Origin: Rhizobium sp. TH135
Lineage (GTDB): Bacteria; Pseudomonadota; Alphaproteobacteria; Rhizobiales; Rhizobiaceae
DNA length: 64,000 nucleotides
Direction: 5' to 3'
NCBI RefSeq assembly: GCF_002855515.1
Contig: NZ_PKRP01000002.1
Coordinates: 496,001 to 560,000 of the forward strand
The notes under the pieces were generated by a model that had not been told where the DNA came from, made no database searches, and saw nothing but the letters and a program-made list of their open reading frames with translations. The translations under genes were made by a program, and so were the position numbers. Below are positions 28,709 through 37,688 of the stretch, in pieces. The stretch's first letter is position 1. Each line of letters begins with the position of its first letter.

Positions 28709-29416
28709 TCAATGCTGCAGGTTGGCGACGAGATCCGGCACATGCCCGAGATCCGGGATCTCGCGGAAGCGTGGCGCCTCCTCGGGCTTGTCGACATGTT
28801 CGAGTACCCAGGTCAGTTCATGCGGCACGAAAACACCCCACGCGCCGGCCGCTATCGCCGGCACGATGTCGGACTTCAGCGAATTGCCGATCATCATGGC
28901 TCGCTCCGGCCCTTCGCCATGTTTGCCGAAGATCCGCCGATAGGTAGTGGCCGTCTTGTCGGAGACGATCTCGACCGCATCGAAATAGTCGCCAAGCCCT
29001 GATTGCGCGAGTTTGCGCTCCTGGTCGAAGAGATCGCCCTTGGTGATCAGCACCAGGAAATACTTGCCCGAAAGCGCCTCCAGGGCATCGCGGGCATGCG
29101 GCAGGCATTCGACCGGGTGGCTCAAGAGATCGCGTCCGATGGCAAGGATCTCTGATATTACGGAGGAGGGCGCCCGACCCTCCGTGATCTCCAGCGCTGT
29201 CTCGATCATCGAGAGGGTAAAACCTTTGATGCCGAAGCCGTAATGGGCGAGGTTGCGCTTCTCGGCCTCGAGCAAGCGCTCGGACACGTGCTCGCCCTCG
29301 GCAAACTCGGAGAGCAGGCCACGGAAATGGCTTTCGGTCAGCTTGTAATACTGCTCGTTCTGCCAGAGCGTGTCATCGGCATCGAAGCCGATCACGGAGA
29401 CAGGGCGGTTAGACAT
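28709..29416 (-). CDS. HAD-family hydrolase
   Basis: A 235-residue phosphatase-like protein. HAD motif I is GFDADDTLWQNEQYY, motif II VLITKGDLF, motif III a lysine in SDKTATTYRRIFG, and motif IV MIGNSLKSDIVPAIAAGAW. The helical cap lies between motifs I and II (C1 type). The substrate is unknown. It is the first gene of a likely pair with the Tag-like gene, 6 bases apart. Confidence 0.88.
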   Translation of the reverse strand: MSNRPVSVIGFDADDTLWQNEQYYKLTESHFRGLLSEFAEGEHVSERLLEAEKRNLAHYGFGIKGFTLSMIETALEITEGRAPSSVISEILAIGRDLLSHPVECLPHARDALEALSGKYFLVLITKGDLFDQERKLAQSGLGDYFDAVEIVSDKTATTYRRIFGKHGEGPERAMMIGNSLKSDIVPAIAAGAWGVFVPHELTWVLEHVDKPEEAPRFREIPDLGHVPDLVANLQH

Positions 29417-29515
29417 GACGCCTCCTTATCGATCAGGAAGCGCGAGACTAATCCGTCTCTCGGGCAAAGCAATGGCGCCCGTGAGCGCCATTACAGTTTC
29501 GAGATTGGGCGGAGC

Positions 29516-29914
29516 TTACTGGCCGTTCTTGGCGAGCCACGCCTTCATCATGGCGATCTCGCCTTCCTGGGCCGCGATCACCTCTTCTGCGAGCTTGCGG
29601 ATTTCGGGATCCTTGCCGTGTTCGAGCACGATCTTGGCCATGTCGATGGCGCCCTGGTGATGCGGGATCATGCCCTGCACGAAGTCGACATCGGCATTGC
29701 CGGTGAGCGGCACGGCCATGTCCTTGTGCATCTTCGCATTGGCCTCGGCAAAGGCCTTGGACGACACGCTGCCGCCCATCGCGCCGTGATCCATGCTGCT
29801 ATGGTCCATCGAGGACATGTTATGGCCCTGATGCATGGTGTTGTCCTGGGCAAGGACAGTAGACGTGGAAAGCGCGGTCGCAAGCGATGCCGCAACGAAA
29901 AAGCTCTTCAGCAT
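29516..29914 (-). CDS. DUF305 (CopM-like) secreted metal-binding protein
   Basis: A 132-residue periplasmic protein. The signal peptide ends near VLAQ. A Met/His-rich stretch follows (MHQGHNMSSMDHSSMDHGAM), then the DUF305 four-helix core with MHKDMAVPLTGNADVDFVQG and MIPHHQGAIDMAKIVLEHGK. His/Met clusters are typical of CopM-like copper-binding relatives, so copper or silver handling is the likely role. The next gene downstream on the strand is a second small Met/His/Cys-containing exported protein. Confidence 0.87.
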   Translation of the reverse strand: MLKSFFVAASLATALSTSTVLAQDNTMHQGHNMSSMDHSSMDHGAMGGSVSSKAFAEANAKMHKDMAVPLTGNADVDFVQGMIPHHQGAIDMAKIVLEHGKDPEIRKLAEEVIAAQEGEIAMMKAWLAKNGQ

Positions 29915-29979
29915 TGAAATCTCCTGTGCTGATCAATGATCGAATTGCGCGAAGCCAAAGGCTGCGCGGTCTCATCGGA

Positions 29980-30375
29980 TCAGGCGCGGGGAGGGGGCGT
30001 TGCCGGAGCACGCAGCTGTGACACGAGCCTTGAGGGAAGCGCTGACGCTTCTGCGGCTCGCGCCGGCTTGCCGCTGTCGGTAAGCACGGTATCCGCGGGC
30101 AGCGTCAGACAGGCCGCGCAATGCCAGACCGATTTCATCGGCTTGGATGGATGACCCAGATCACCATTAGCAGCATCCGCAACGGAAAGCCCCGCAGCCG
30201 AATGCGGACAATCGATATCCGCCATCGCCATTGATGCAGCGAGCGGCTCGCCAAGATCACCGCTCGCATCCATCGCATGTGCCGCAGGCATCGCCATGGC
30301 CGACATGCCGGTCATTGGCATGGCGCCATAGGCAAGAGCTGCGATCAGCAGCAGAAGGCGGGCGAGTGATGTCAT
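29980..30375 (-). CDS. Small exported protein, DUF2946-like
   Basis: A 131-residue protein with a hydrophobic leader (MTSLARLLLLIAALAYGAMP), a Met-rich segment (MTGMSAMAMPAAHAM), and cysteine motifs DCPHSA and HCAACLTLP. It ends RAPATPPPRA. This pattern recalls DUF2946, found beside metal transport genes. The start is uncertain because a longer frame overlaps the upstream gene end. It lies just upstream of the DUF305 gene (65-base gap, same strand), which supports a metal-linked role. Confidence 0.6.
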   Translation of the reverse strand: MTSLARLLLLIAALAYGAMPMTGMSAMAMPAAHAMDASGDLGEPLAASMAMADIDCPHSAAGLSVADAANGDLGHPSKPMKSVWHCAACLTLPADTVLTDSGKPARAAEASALPSRLVSQLRAPATPPPRA

Positions 30376-30421
30376 GGAGGGAAGATGGGCTGCGATCGGG
30401 ACGAAAGCAAGGCCGGCAGAC

Positions 30422-31168
30422 TTACCGGGCAATCACATGATGCAGGATCTGGTAGTCCCGGCTTTCCTCGCCGAAGGGGATCACCGGCCAGTCCCACTCG
30501 GCCCGGACATCCCCAAGATCTGCTCCGTGCATCATATCGACCGTTTCGTGACGTCCCCCGCTGCGGTCGATGACCGTGTAGCTGACATCTGTGACGAGGC
30601 AGGTCTCGGCCGAAACCTGCGCCAGACCCTCGACATGCGCGCCGATCACCTGACGAAGGAGGGGACCTTTGTCGGCACGATCGTCCAACCGCCGCGCGGC
30701 GCCAATCCCGATCTGCGACAGCAGATTGGCTGAGACGACAAGGTCGAGATAGGGCACCTGCCGGAGAAACGCGAGCGGCTCCAACGGCTGGTTTGCGAAT
30801 AGCGCATCGAGCCCCGAAAGATCCCGCTCGATCAGCCGGACATTCTTCAGCCGCTTGACCGTGAGCCAGCCCCGAACGTTGGCGAGATGCACGAGATCGA
30901 CCAGAACCACCGTGTCGAACAGCCGCGAAAGCTCCATGACCGGCACGTCGCGCAACAGTCCGGACCCGAGCACCACCACCGTCCGCCGCTGTCGGCATCC
31001 TTCAGCCGTCGCGAGAATGGCCGCCTTCGTCCGGCTCTCGTGCTCGGCCCAGGCCGAAGCACAGCGGTTTGCCCGCGCCCAGAGATTGACGGAGGAGCGG
31101 ATGAACGGACGGTGCGCGGCCGAGGTCAGCGGCCAGCTCGCGGCATAGTTCAGGGCTTCGAGGATCAT
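30422..31168 (-). CDS. Methyltransferase-like protein
   Basis: A 248-residue protein with a Rossmann-like SAM-binding pattern, RTVVVLGSGLLRDVPVMELS, followed by FDTVVLVDLVHLANVRGW (acidic residue after strand 2) and YLDLVVSANLLSQIGIG (strand 4). These suit a class I methyltransferase, but no family-specific catalytic motif is seen. The ATG lies 3 bases after the relE stop on the same strand, so the two are very likely on one mRNA. The substrate is unknown. Confidence 0.75.
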   Translation of the reverse strand: MILEALNYAASWPLTSAAHRPFIRSSVNLWARANRCASAWAEHESRTKAAILATAEGCRQRRTVVVLGSGLLRDVPVMELSRLFDTVVLVDLVHLANVRGWLTVKRLKNVRLIERDLSGLDALFANQPLEPLAFLRQVPYLDLVVSANLLSQIGIGAARRLDDRADKGPLLRQVIGAHVEGLAQVSAETCLVTDVSYTVIDRSGGRHETVDMMHGADLGDVRAEWDWPVIPFGEESRDYQILHHVIAR

Positions 31169-31171
31169 TTC

Positions 31172-31441
31172 TTACCGATAGACGGAGCTGCGATGGCCGA
31201 TCTCGACCACGAGCACTATGAGTTTGCCGTCCTGGATATCGCAGATGATGCGGTAGTCGCCAACCTTGTAGCGCCAGAGATGATTGAACTCCGGCCCCTG
31301 CAGAGCGCGGCCCCGTTGCCTTGGGTCATCAAGCGGGGCAATCCGCTGTTCAAGATAAGAAACAATGCGCGCAGCGGCGGGCTTGCCGATTTTGGCAAGC
31401 TGCTTCCTGGCCGTGTCGTCGAGATCAATCTTCCAGACCAA
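31172..31441 (-). CDS. RelE/ParE-type toxin
   Basis: An 89-residue toxin of the RelE/ParE superfamily: [20 protein letters not shown] at the N-terminus, RGRALQGPEFNHLWRYKVGD in the middle and YRIICDIQDGKLIVLVVEIG before the terminal RSSVYR. The layout (basic helix hairpin then four beta strands, with an Arg-Tyr pair near the end) is that of mRNA-cleaving RelE. The first 17 bases overlap the antitoxin gene. Family assignment is firm; cleavage activity is inferred. Confidence 0.9.
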   Translation of the reverse strand: MVWKIDLDDTARKQLAKIGKPAAARIVSYLEQRIAPLDDPRQRGRALQGPEFNHLWRYKVGDYRIICDIQDGKLIVLVVEIGHRSSVYR

Positions 31442-31658
31442 GTTCGCGTTTCACTTCGTCCAGAGTATAGGTTCGGCTTTCACCACGTTCCCTGGCTTCC
31501 AGAACCTCTTGGGCGCGACGCAGGAAGTACGCGTCCTCCAACTGCTCTTCTATCATTTCGAGCAGATAGGCATCGGGTTCAGCCCCGGCTTCTGCCGCAT
31601 ACTGCAGCACCAGTTTGTGCATTTCTTCCGGCATATCGAGTGTGAAACGCTTGTTCAT
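31425..31658 (-). CDS. Antitoxin of the RelE-type toxin
   Basis: A 77-residue protein starting [20 protein letters not shown] with a ribbon-helix-helix-like N-terminus and an acidic helical C-terminus ([20 protein letters not shown]), typical of RelB-class antitoxins that bind DNA and neutralise the toxin. The ATG has AGAGG upstream. The gene overlaps the toxin gene by 17 bases in another frame. Autoregulation from the promoter between 31659 and 31812 is expected from family knowledge. Confidence 0.85.
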   Translation of the reverse strand: MNKRFTLDMPEEMHKLVLQYAAEAGAEPDAYLLEMIEEQLEDAYFLRRAQEVLEARERGESRTYTLDEVKRELGLED

Positions 31659-31812
31659 CGGCCCGACCTCTGGTTTCCAGCGCGAATATACCACCGAACA
31701 CACCCATTTTCCAGCATCCGGCCTTCACCCCACCTGCCTTCGCCCTTGCCGCCAAATCCTTGATCCTCTAAGACACCGGCACCTTTTTGAAACGAAAATT
31801 CCGGTTGTCATC

Positions 31813-33378
31813 ATGAGCGATAAGAACAAGAAGCCCCAGAAGCTGAAGGCCCGCCTGCCGCGCGGCTTCGTCGATCGCGAGGCTGCCGACATCCGTGCTG
31901 CCAACCAGATGATGGAGACCATCCGCGAGGTCTATGAGCGCTACGGCTTCGACCCGATCGAAACCCCGCTCTTCGAATACACCGATGCACTCGGCAAGTT
32001 CCTGCCTGATAGCGACCGCCCGAACGAAGGCGTCTTCTCGCTGCAGGACGACGACGAGCAGTGGATGTCGCTGCGCTACGACCTGACCGCTCCGATGGCC
32101 CGTCATGTCGCGGAGAATTTCCAGGAAATCCAGCTGCCGTTCCGCACTTATCGCGCCGGCTACGTCTTCCGCAACGAGAAGCCTGGCCCGGGCCGCTTCC
32201 GCCAGTTCATGCAGTTTGATGCCGACACCGTCGGCGCGCCGGGCGTCCAGTCCGACGCCGAAATGTGCATGATGATGGCCGACACGCTGGAAGCGTTGGG
32301 CATCAAGCGTGGCGACTATGTGATCCGGGTCAACAACCGCAAGGTTTTGGACGGTGTGATGGAGGCCATCGGCCTCGGCGGCGAGGAGAATGCCGGTCGT
32401 CGTCTGAATGTGCTGCGCGCCATGGATAAGTTCGACAAGTTCGGCGCAGATGGTGTGAAGTTGCTTCTAGGTGAAGGCCGCAAGGATGAATCTGGTGATT
32501 TCACTAAGGGCGCCGGGCTTTCTGAGGAGTACGCCGACAAGCTCGTCAACCTGTTGATGAGCCAAATGGGCAGCCTGAGCCAAACATTCGGTCTTATCCG
32601 CGACAGCTTTGGCAGCAACTCTGCTTTGGATGCTGGACTTGATGAGCTGAGCGTCATGTCGAATCTGCTGGCTGCAGCCAATTATTCCACGGAAACTTCA
32701 CAATATCGTTCGGAAGCCACAGATGAGCAGATGAGGGTAATCATCGACCCCTCCGTCGTCCGCGGCCTCGAATACTATACCGGCCCCGTCTACGAAGCTG
32801 AACTCACCTTCGACGTCACCAATGAAAAGGGTGAAAAGGTCGTCTTCGGCTCGGTCGGCGGTGGTGGCCGTTACGATGGCCTCGTCTCGCGCTTCATGGG
32901 CCAGCCTGTCCCGGCCACGGGCTTCTCCATCGGCGTCTCGCGCCTGATGACGGCGCTGAAGAACCTCGGCAAGCTCGGCCAGGATGAGGTGCTGGGCCCG
33001 GTCCTCGTCACCGTCATGGATGGCGATGTCGAAAGCATGGGCCGCTACCAGCGCTTCACGCAGCAGCTACGCGCTGAAGGCATCCGCGCCGAAATGTATC
33101 AGGGCAACTGGAAGAAGTTCGGCAACCAGCTGAAATATGCCGACCGCCGTGGCGCCCCGATCGCCATCATCCAGGGCGGCGACGAGCGCGCTCAAGGCGT
33201 CGTTCAGATCAAGGACCTGATCGAGGGCAAGCGCCTCTCCGGCGAGATCACCGACAATGCCGAATGGCGCGAAGCCCGCGTCGCGCAGGAAGTCGTGGCC
33301 GAGGCGGACCTCGTCGCCAAGGTCAAGGAGATCCTGGCCGCCCAGGCAGAAGATCGCCGTCGGGCGAAGGGCGGCTGA
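31813..33378 (+). CDS. hisS: Histidyl-tRNA synthetase
   Basis: A 521-residue class II synthetase. Motif 2 appears as [20 protein letters not shown]; the histidine-binding [12 protein letters not shown] and the motif 3 region [13 protein letters not shown] follow. The [12 protein letters not shown] form is the divergent alphaproteobacterial type, known to charge a tRNA-His without the usual extra G-1 and C73. Residues about 212-311 form an insertion-like stretch whose codon use differs from the rest (see findings). It is the first gene of an operon with hisZ (1 base gap) and hisG. The start ATG lies next to [20 protein letters not shown]. Confidence 0.96.
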   Translation: MSDKNKKPQKLKARLPRGFVDREAADIRAANQMMETIREVYERYGFDPIETPLFEYTDALGKFLPDSDRPNEGVFSLQDDDEQWMSLRYDLTAPMARHVAENFQEIQLPFRTYRAGYVFRNEKPGPGRFRQFMQFDADTVGAPGVQSDAEMCMMMADTLEALGIKRGDYVIRVNNRKVLDGVMEAIGLGGEENAGRRLNVLRAMDKFDKFGADGVKLLLGEGRKDESGDFTKGAGLSEEYADKLVNLLMSQMGSLSQTFGLIRDSFGSNSALDAGLDELSVMSNLLAAANYSTETSQYRSEATDEQMRVIIDPSVVRGLEYYTGPVYEAELTFDVTNEKGEKVVFGSVGGGGRYDGLVSRFMGQPVPATGFSIGVSRLMTALKNLGKLGQDEVLGPVLVTVMDGDVESMGRYQRFTQQLRAEGIRAEMYQGNWKKFGNQLKYADRRGAPIAIIQGGDERAQGVVQIKDLIEGKRLSGEITDNAEWREARVAQEVVAEADLVAKVKEILAAQAEDRRRAKGG

Positions 33379-33379
33379 A

Positions 33380-34501
33380 ATGCCTCTAACCGACATGCCG
33401 GATTTCGCCGGCACCATCCTGCAGGAATTCGTCTCGCGCGGCACGACCCGTGTCGATACACCCGTAATCCAGCCGGCCGCCCCCTTCCTCGACATGGCGG
33501 GCGAAGACCTGCGCCGGCGCATCTTTTTGACCGAAAACGAGCGTGGCGAAAGCCTTTGCCTGCGCCCGGAATTCACCATCCCCGTCTGCCTGCGCCATAT
33601 CGAAACCGCGACCGGCACGCCGAAGCGCTATGCCTATCTCGGTGAAGTCTTCCGCCAGCGTCGTGAGGGCCCGCAGGAATTCTACCAGGCCGGCATCGAG
33701 GATCTGGGTGACATCGCGGTCGCCGCCTCGGATGCCCGCGCGATTTCGGACAGCGTCGCCATCCTCACCCGCCTGCTGCCGACAAAGCCGCTTGCAGTCA
33801 CCCTGGGTGATCAGTCGGTCTTCGAAGCTGTCGTCAAGGCACTTGGCCTGCCAGCCGGCTGGCAGAAGCGCCTGATCCAGGCCTTCGGCAACCCGATCCA
33901 GATCGACCAGCTCTTGCGCACCCTGGCAACGCCGACGCCGGTGCCGGGTCTTGCGCCGGAGGTTTCTGCCCTACTGTCAAAGGGTGACCAGGACGCGCTG
34001 ATCGCTCATATCGATGCGACCATGCAGGAAACCGGCTATCTCACCAATGCCAGCCGCACGCCCGCCGAGATCGCCCGCCGCCTGAAGGAAAAGCTGGAGC
34101 TCTCGGAGACCCGCCTCGACGGTGCCGCCCTTCTTCTGCTGCGTGAATTTTTGTCGCTTGAGCTGCCGCTTGGCGATGCGTCGGCAGCCCTTGCCGGCTT
34201 TGCCGATGCCGCTGGTCTGAAGCTCGGGCCGGCACTGACCCGTTTCGACGAGCGCGTCGCAGCGCTCGCCAGCACCGGTGTTGATCTCGACCTGATCACC
34301 TACCGCGCCGCCTTCGGCCGCCCGTTGGATTATTACACAGGCCTCGTCTTCGAGGTGGCGGTGAAGGACAAACCCGCGGTGCTTGCCGGCGGTGGCCGCT
34401 TCGACCGGCTGCTGACGCTGCTCGGTGCCGAGACGCATATCCCGGCCGTTGGCTTCTCGCTCTGGCTGGATCGCATTGAGACCGAGAGGAGCGCGTCATG
34501 A
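33380..34501 (+). CDS. hisZ: ATP phosphoribosyltransferase regulatory subunit
   Basis: A 373-residue catalytically inactive class II synthetase homologue that partners short HisG. Synthetase-like segments are [38 protein letters not shown] (motif 2 region) and [13 protein letters not shown]. It lacks the C-terminal anticodon-binding domain of HisRS. Starting ATG is 1 base after the hisS stop, and its end overlaps hisG (ATGA). HisZ is required for activity and histidine feedback of HisG. Confidence 0.94.
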   Translation: MPLTDMPDFAGTILQEFVSRGTTRVDTPVIQPAAPFLDMAGEDLRRRIFLTENERGESLCLRPEFTIPVCLRHIETATGTPKRYAYLGEVFRQRREGPQEFYQAGIEDLGDIAVAASDARAISDSVAILTRLLPTKPLAVTLGDQSVFEAVVKALGLPAGWQKRLIQAFGNPIQIDQLLRTLATPTPVPGLAPEVSALLSKGDQDALIAHIDATMQETGYLTNASRTPAEIARRLKEKLELSETRLDGAALLLLREFLSLELPLGDASAALAGFADAAGLKLGPALTRFDERVAALASTGVDLDLITYRAAFGRPLDYYTGLVFEVAVKDKPAVLAGGGRFDRLLTLLGAETHIPAVGFSLWLDRIETERSAS

Positions 34502-35193
34502 CCATCACCATCGGTCTGCCCTCCAAGGGCCGCATGAAGGACGATGCCTCCGCCATCTTCGAAAAGGCCGGCATGAAGATCGTCGCTGTCGGCAATGACC
34601 GCTCCTATCGCGGCCGCGTCGAAGGTTTCGACGATGTCGAGATCGCCTATCTCTCGGCCTCCGAAATCTCGCGCGAGATCGGCAATGGCACGGTCGATTT
34701 CGGCGTGACCGGCGAAGACCTGATCCGCGAAGGGCTGGCGGAAGCAGACGCCCGTGTCGAGATCGCGGCGCGTCTCGGCTTTGGCCATGCCGATGTCGTC
34801 GTGGCCGTTCCCGAGGTCTGGTACGATGTCGACACCATGGCCGATCTCGGCGATGTCGCCGCCGAATTCCGCACCCGCCATGGCCGGCGGCTGGCGATCG
34901 CCACAAAATATTGGCGCCTGACCCAACAGCACTTTTCTCGCCAGCACGGCATCCAGCTCTATCGCATCGTGGAAAGCTTAGGCGCCACCGAAGGCGCCCC
35001 CGCTGCCGGCCAGGCCGATATCATCGTCGATATCACCTCGACCGGCTCGACGCTCCGCGCCAACCATCTGAAGGTGCTGTCGGATGGCGTGATCCTGCGA
35101 TCCGAGGCCTGTCTCGTGCGCGCCCGCAAGCCGGAGCACGACGAAAACCCCATGATCGGCCGCATCGTCGAGGCCATCAGCGGCGTACTCTGA
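34498..35193 (+). CDS. hisG: ATP phosphoribosyltransferase, short form
   Basis: A 231-residue enzyme of the short HisG type that needs HisZ. It condenses ATP with phosphoribosyl pyrophosphate, the first step of histidine synthesis. Landmarks are [47 protein letters not shown] and the PRPP-binding [19 protein letters not shown]. The protein ends without the C-terminal regulatory domain of long HisG. It overlaps hisZ by four bases. Confidence 0.96.
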   Translation: MTITIGLPSKGRMKDDASAIFEKAGMKIVAVGNDRSYRGRVEGFDDVEIAYLSASEISREIGNGTVDFGVTGEDLIREGLAEADARVEIAARLGFGHADVVVAVPEVWYDVDTMADLGDVAAEFRTRHGRRLAIATKYWRLTQQHFSRQHGIQLYRIVESLGATEGAPAAGQADIIVDITSTGSTLRANHLKVLSDGVILRSEACLVRARKPEHDENPMIGRIVEAISGVL

Positions 35194-35200
35194 GGGCCCC

Positions 35201-35800
35201 ATGTCACACGCGGATGCCATCCCCGGATTGTATGCGCGTCATGCGGAGGCCTTCGATCGCGTCCGGGGGAAGAACGGCTTCGAGCGTCCCTGGCTGGACC
35301 TCCTTGTCGTGCCGTTGCAGCCCGGTGCCCATGTGCTCGATCTCGGATGCGGCTCCGGCGAACCCATCGCGGCGGACCTGATTGATCGAGGCTTTCTGGT
35401 CACCGGGTTGGACGTCTCCGAACCTCTGATCCGCCTTTGCCGAGAGCGATTCCCGGCACATGATTTTCATGTCGGCGATATGCGGGATCTGGCGCTGGGG
35501 CGGACATTTGATGCGATTGTCGCCTGGCACAGCTTCTTCCATCTGACGCCCGAGGCGCAGCGGGCGATGTTCCCGTGCTTCGCATCACATGCCGCAAGCG
35601 GCGCTACGCTGATGTTCACCTCGGGGCCCGCGGCCGGCGTGGCAATCGGCGAGTTCGAGGGCGAGCCGATGTATCACGCCAGCCTCGATCCCGAGGAGTA
35701 TCGGTCCCTCCTGTCGGAAAACGGCTTTGAGGTCCTGCGACACGTGGTCGAAGATCCCACATGCGGTGGCGCGACAGTCTGGCTGGCGCAAAAGTCTTAA
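35201..35800 (+). CDS. SAM-dependent class I methyltransferase
   Basis: A 199-residue small methyltransferase. Motif I is VLDLGCGSGEPIAADLIDRG, the acidic residue after strand 2 is in VTGLDVSEPLIRL, motif II HVGDMRDLALGRTFDAIVAW. The C-terminal part is short. The substrate is unknown. The gene starts 8 bases after hisG and may be read through from it. A terminator follows at 35822-35849. Confidence 0.88.
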   Translation: MSHADAIPGLYARHAEAFDRVRGKNGFERPWLDLLVVPLQPGAHVLDLGCGSGEPIAADLIDRGFLVTGLDVSEPLIRLCRERFPAHDFHVGDMRDLALGRTFDAIVAWHSFFHLTPEAQRAMFPCFASHAASGATLMFTSGPAAGVAIGEFEGEPMYHASLDPEEYRSLLSENGFEVLRHVVEDPTCGGATVWLAQKS

Positions 35801-35821
35801 GTGCAAATGAGCGATACGAAA

Positions 35822-35849
35822 AAACCCGCCGGAGCGCTCCAGCGGGTTT
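35822..35849. terminator. Bidirectional terminator between convergent genes
   Basis: AAACCCGC (35822-35829) pairs with GCGGGTTT (35842-35849); an inner GGAG/CTCC stem extends it. A-rich sequence on one side and TCTCTTTG on the other allow use by the methyltransferase gene and by the convergent doxX gene. Confidence 0.8.
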
Positions 35850-35872
35850 CTCTTTGCCTTGTGGGGCAGGGA

Positions 35873-36322
35873 TCAGGCGGTGACGGCAGAAGCCGAGCCG
35901 CGGCGGGCGTCGATCGAGTAGGCGCCGGCGCCGATGATGGCGAGAGCGATGTAACCGCCGGCCAGCGTGACGTTCTTCATGACCATGATCTGGTTCAGCG
36001 TGTTGATCCAGCCGAGTGCGCCTTCCGGCCAGCCTTCAATGGCAACGGTGCCGGTGTGGAAGACGAGACCGGTGAAGACGCAGAAGAGAGCGACGGTCCA
36101 GGCAGTGATCTTGGTCTGGAAGCCAACGAGGATGAAGAGACCGGCAACCAGCTCATAGAGGCCGGCAGCATAGGCCAGGAGGTCGGCGGCAGGCAGGCCT
36201 GCGCCCGAGATCATGCCGGCGGTGCCAGCCGGGTCGGCGAGCTTGCCGTAGCCAGCCATGATGAACATGAAGGACAGGAGAATGCGAACGAGAACGAGAA
36301 GGCCATTGTTGGTGGCGGACAT
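35873..36322 (-). CDS. DoxX family membrane protein
   Basis: A 149-residue membrane protein with four transmembrane helices. The DoxX pattern is clear: LLVLVRILLSFMFIMAGYGK, AAGLYELVAGLFILVG, TGLVFHTGTVAIEGWPEG and NQIMVMKNVTLAGGYIALA. Family members are subunits or relatives of quinol-linked redox proteins; the exact role is not known. It is a single gene. Its upstream 239 bases hold an 8-bp hairpin with a T-rich loop at 36390-36414. Confidence 0.92.
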   Translation of the reverse strand: MSATNNGLLVLVRILLSFMFIMAGYGKLADPAGTAGMISGAGLPAADLLAYAAGLYELVAGLFILVGFQTKITAWTVALFCVFTGLVFHTGTVAIEGWPEGALGWINTLNQIMVMKNVTLAGGYIALAIIGAGAYSIDARRGSASAVTA

Positions 36323-36561
36323 TGGGGGAACTCCGTTTAGCGTTGACGCTGAAACCCCAGCCGTGGCGGTTCCAGTAACTGCCGCCTAGATGCCTGCTTT
36401 TTTGTCGCAGGCATAGGTTAACAGTCTTTGACTGTTCGTTCACAAAAACGAAACGACAGTGCGCGCCTCGTTCGCTATTCGGATTTAAGTTGCAGACGTG
36501 CTTATTGACAGCCCAGGGGCGTCCGCTCGTTGAAAACTCCATGTAAGCGAAAGCGGGTAGC

Positions 36562-37038
36562 TCAGACCGGCAATACGGAAACCGTCGGTGGGAGTTGGAA
36601 ACGCGGGAAGATGAAGAGCCCGACCATGTTGCCGCTGCTGCCCTCGAAGCCGGAGGACTCGCCGATGCAGAACACCGGCTGCCGATGCTGTGATCCAGAG
36701 ACGATCGTCGTCGAATAGCAGAAGCGCGAAGGCTGCGTAGCGGCCTGTTCGAAAAGCCGAAGAATGTGCCCACGGTCACCCGGTTCGTAGCACCGCATGA
36801 CCGTCAGCAGGCCGCATTCATGGTTTTCGAGCCCATGCAGGGTCTTGGCATGGTTCCCGAGCTTCAATAGCCCGTTGGTCAGGTCACCGGTCCAGTCTTC
36901 CGACAGGCCAAAGCGGCAGGCGTGCTGCCCGAGCAGGCCGTCTCCATCCTGTTCGCTCACCCTAAAGGTGGTCGCAAGATCTGCATTTGCTATTTTGAAC
37001 AAGGCTTTCCCCAAGTCGATAGCCAGAACTGGCCCCAA
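36562..37038 (-). CDS. PAS-fold protein of unknown function
   Basis: A protein of up to 158 residues. After a doubtful N-terminus, the part from about residue 42 reads like a PAS_3-type fold: FGLSEDWTGDLTNGLLKLG, HAKTLHGLENHECGLLTVM, CYEPGDRGHILRLFEQAA, FCYSTTIV and a final GNMVGLFIFPRF. It has no attached output domain. TTG is the first possible start and a TGA lies two codons before it; a later GTG (36960) is possible. GC3 and amino acid make-up look coding. A sensory or partner role is guessed from the fold. Confidence 0.62.
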   Translation of the reverse strand: MGPVLAIDLGKALFKIANADLATTFRVSEQDGDGLLGQHACRFGLSEDWTGDLTNGLLKLGNHAKTLHGLENHECGLLTVMRCYEPGDRGHILRLFEQAATQPSRFCYSTTIVSGSQHRQPVFCIGESSGFEGSSGNMVGLFIFPRFQLPPTVSVLPV

Positions 37039-37317
37039 TTCTCACGGCCGGGAGTTTTCTACCCCTCAGCCGAACCCCCATCCGGCCAGGCCGGCACCAC
37101 TTCAACGAACGGATATCCGTCCGCCATGCTCTTCAAGCGCTTCCAATCGGAACCGCTTGAACCATGCGCTCCCGCCCCTGTTCGGGAAGGCATGCCGTCG
37201 AGCGCCAGACCCGACAGTCGACCCGACTGACAAAGCTGGACGGTCTGCATCGTCGCGTGCTGCTCCGGCCGCAGAGACGCACGTCATCGTGTGGTGCACG
37301 TTGCACCAACCAAGTTT

Positions 37318-37345
37318 TTCAACCTTCCCCCACAAGAAGGTTGAA
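37318..37345. repeat. Orphan perfect hairpin
   Basis: TTCAACCTTC (37318-37327) pairs exactly with GAAGGTTGAA (37336-37345) around an 8-base loop. There is no T run after the stem on either strand in the order needed for a typical terminator, and no gene close by that would need one. Confidence 0.6.
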
Positions 37346-37630
37346 GACGAACATCCTGAACACGCCGGAATTAACGACTTGGATACCACGATTTATTCAG
37401 CGTGAAAACGGTCGATGCCTCGTTTTGGTGCAGAACTCTCCCAAGTCTATCTTTGACGAGTATTAGAAATATATGAAATAATGATGGCGCGATGCCATGC
37501 ATTGGTTCCTCACATCTCGCATGTTGCCTGCGATTCCCCACACATTGTTATATTAGAGACTTTGGTGTCAACCGTCGGACCTGACCAAACCCGATGCCAA
37601 ATTTGGGCGCGGTTGCTTAACGGCAAACGC

Positions 37631-37657
37631 AAAAAGGGCGACCCGAGGGCCGCCCTT
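37631..37657 (-). terminator. Terminator downstream of groEL
   Basis: On the minus strand AAGGGCGGCC pairs with GGTCGCCCTT (one G-T wobble) around CTCG, followed by TTTTTG. It lies about 145 bases beyond the groEL stop and just beyond the second copy of the groEL 3' repeat. Confidence 0.85.
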
Positions 37658-37688
37658 CCGAAAGACTGAACCGGATGGCTCAGATGTC

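Noticed and set aside
36390..36414. ATGCCTGC/GCAGGCAT hairpin upstream of doxX as a terminator for the PAS gene
   Set aside because: No T run follows the stem in the minus direction; it may be a leader structure of doxX, but evidence is thin.
36797..37405. Plus-strand frame of 202 codons overlapping the PAS-fold gene
   Set aside because: Pro/Ser/Arg-rich without family likeness; it overlaps a more plausible minus-strand gene. The tail looked protein-like but there is no ribosome binding site or supporting motif.
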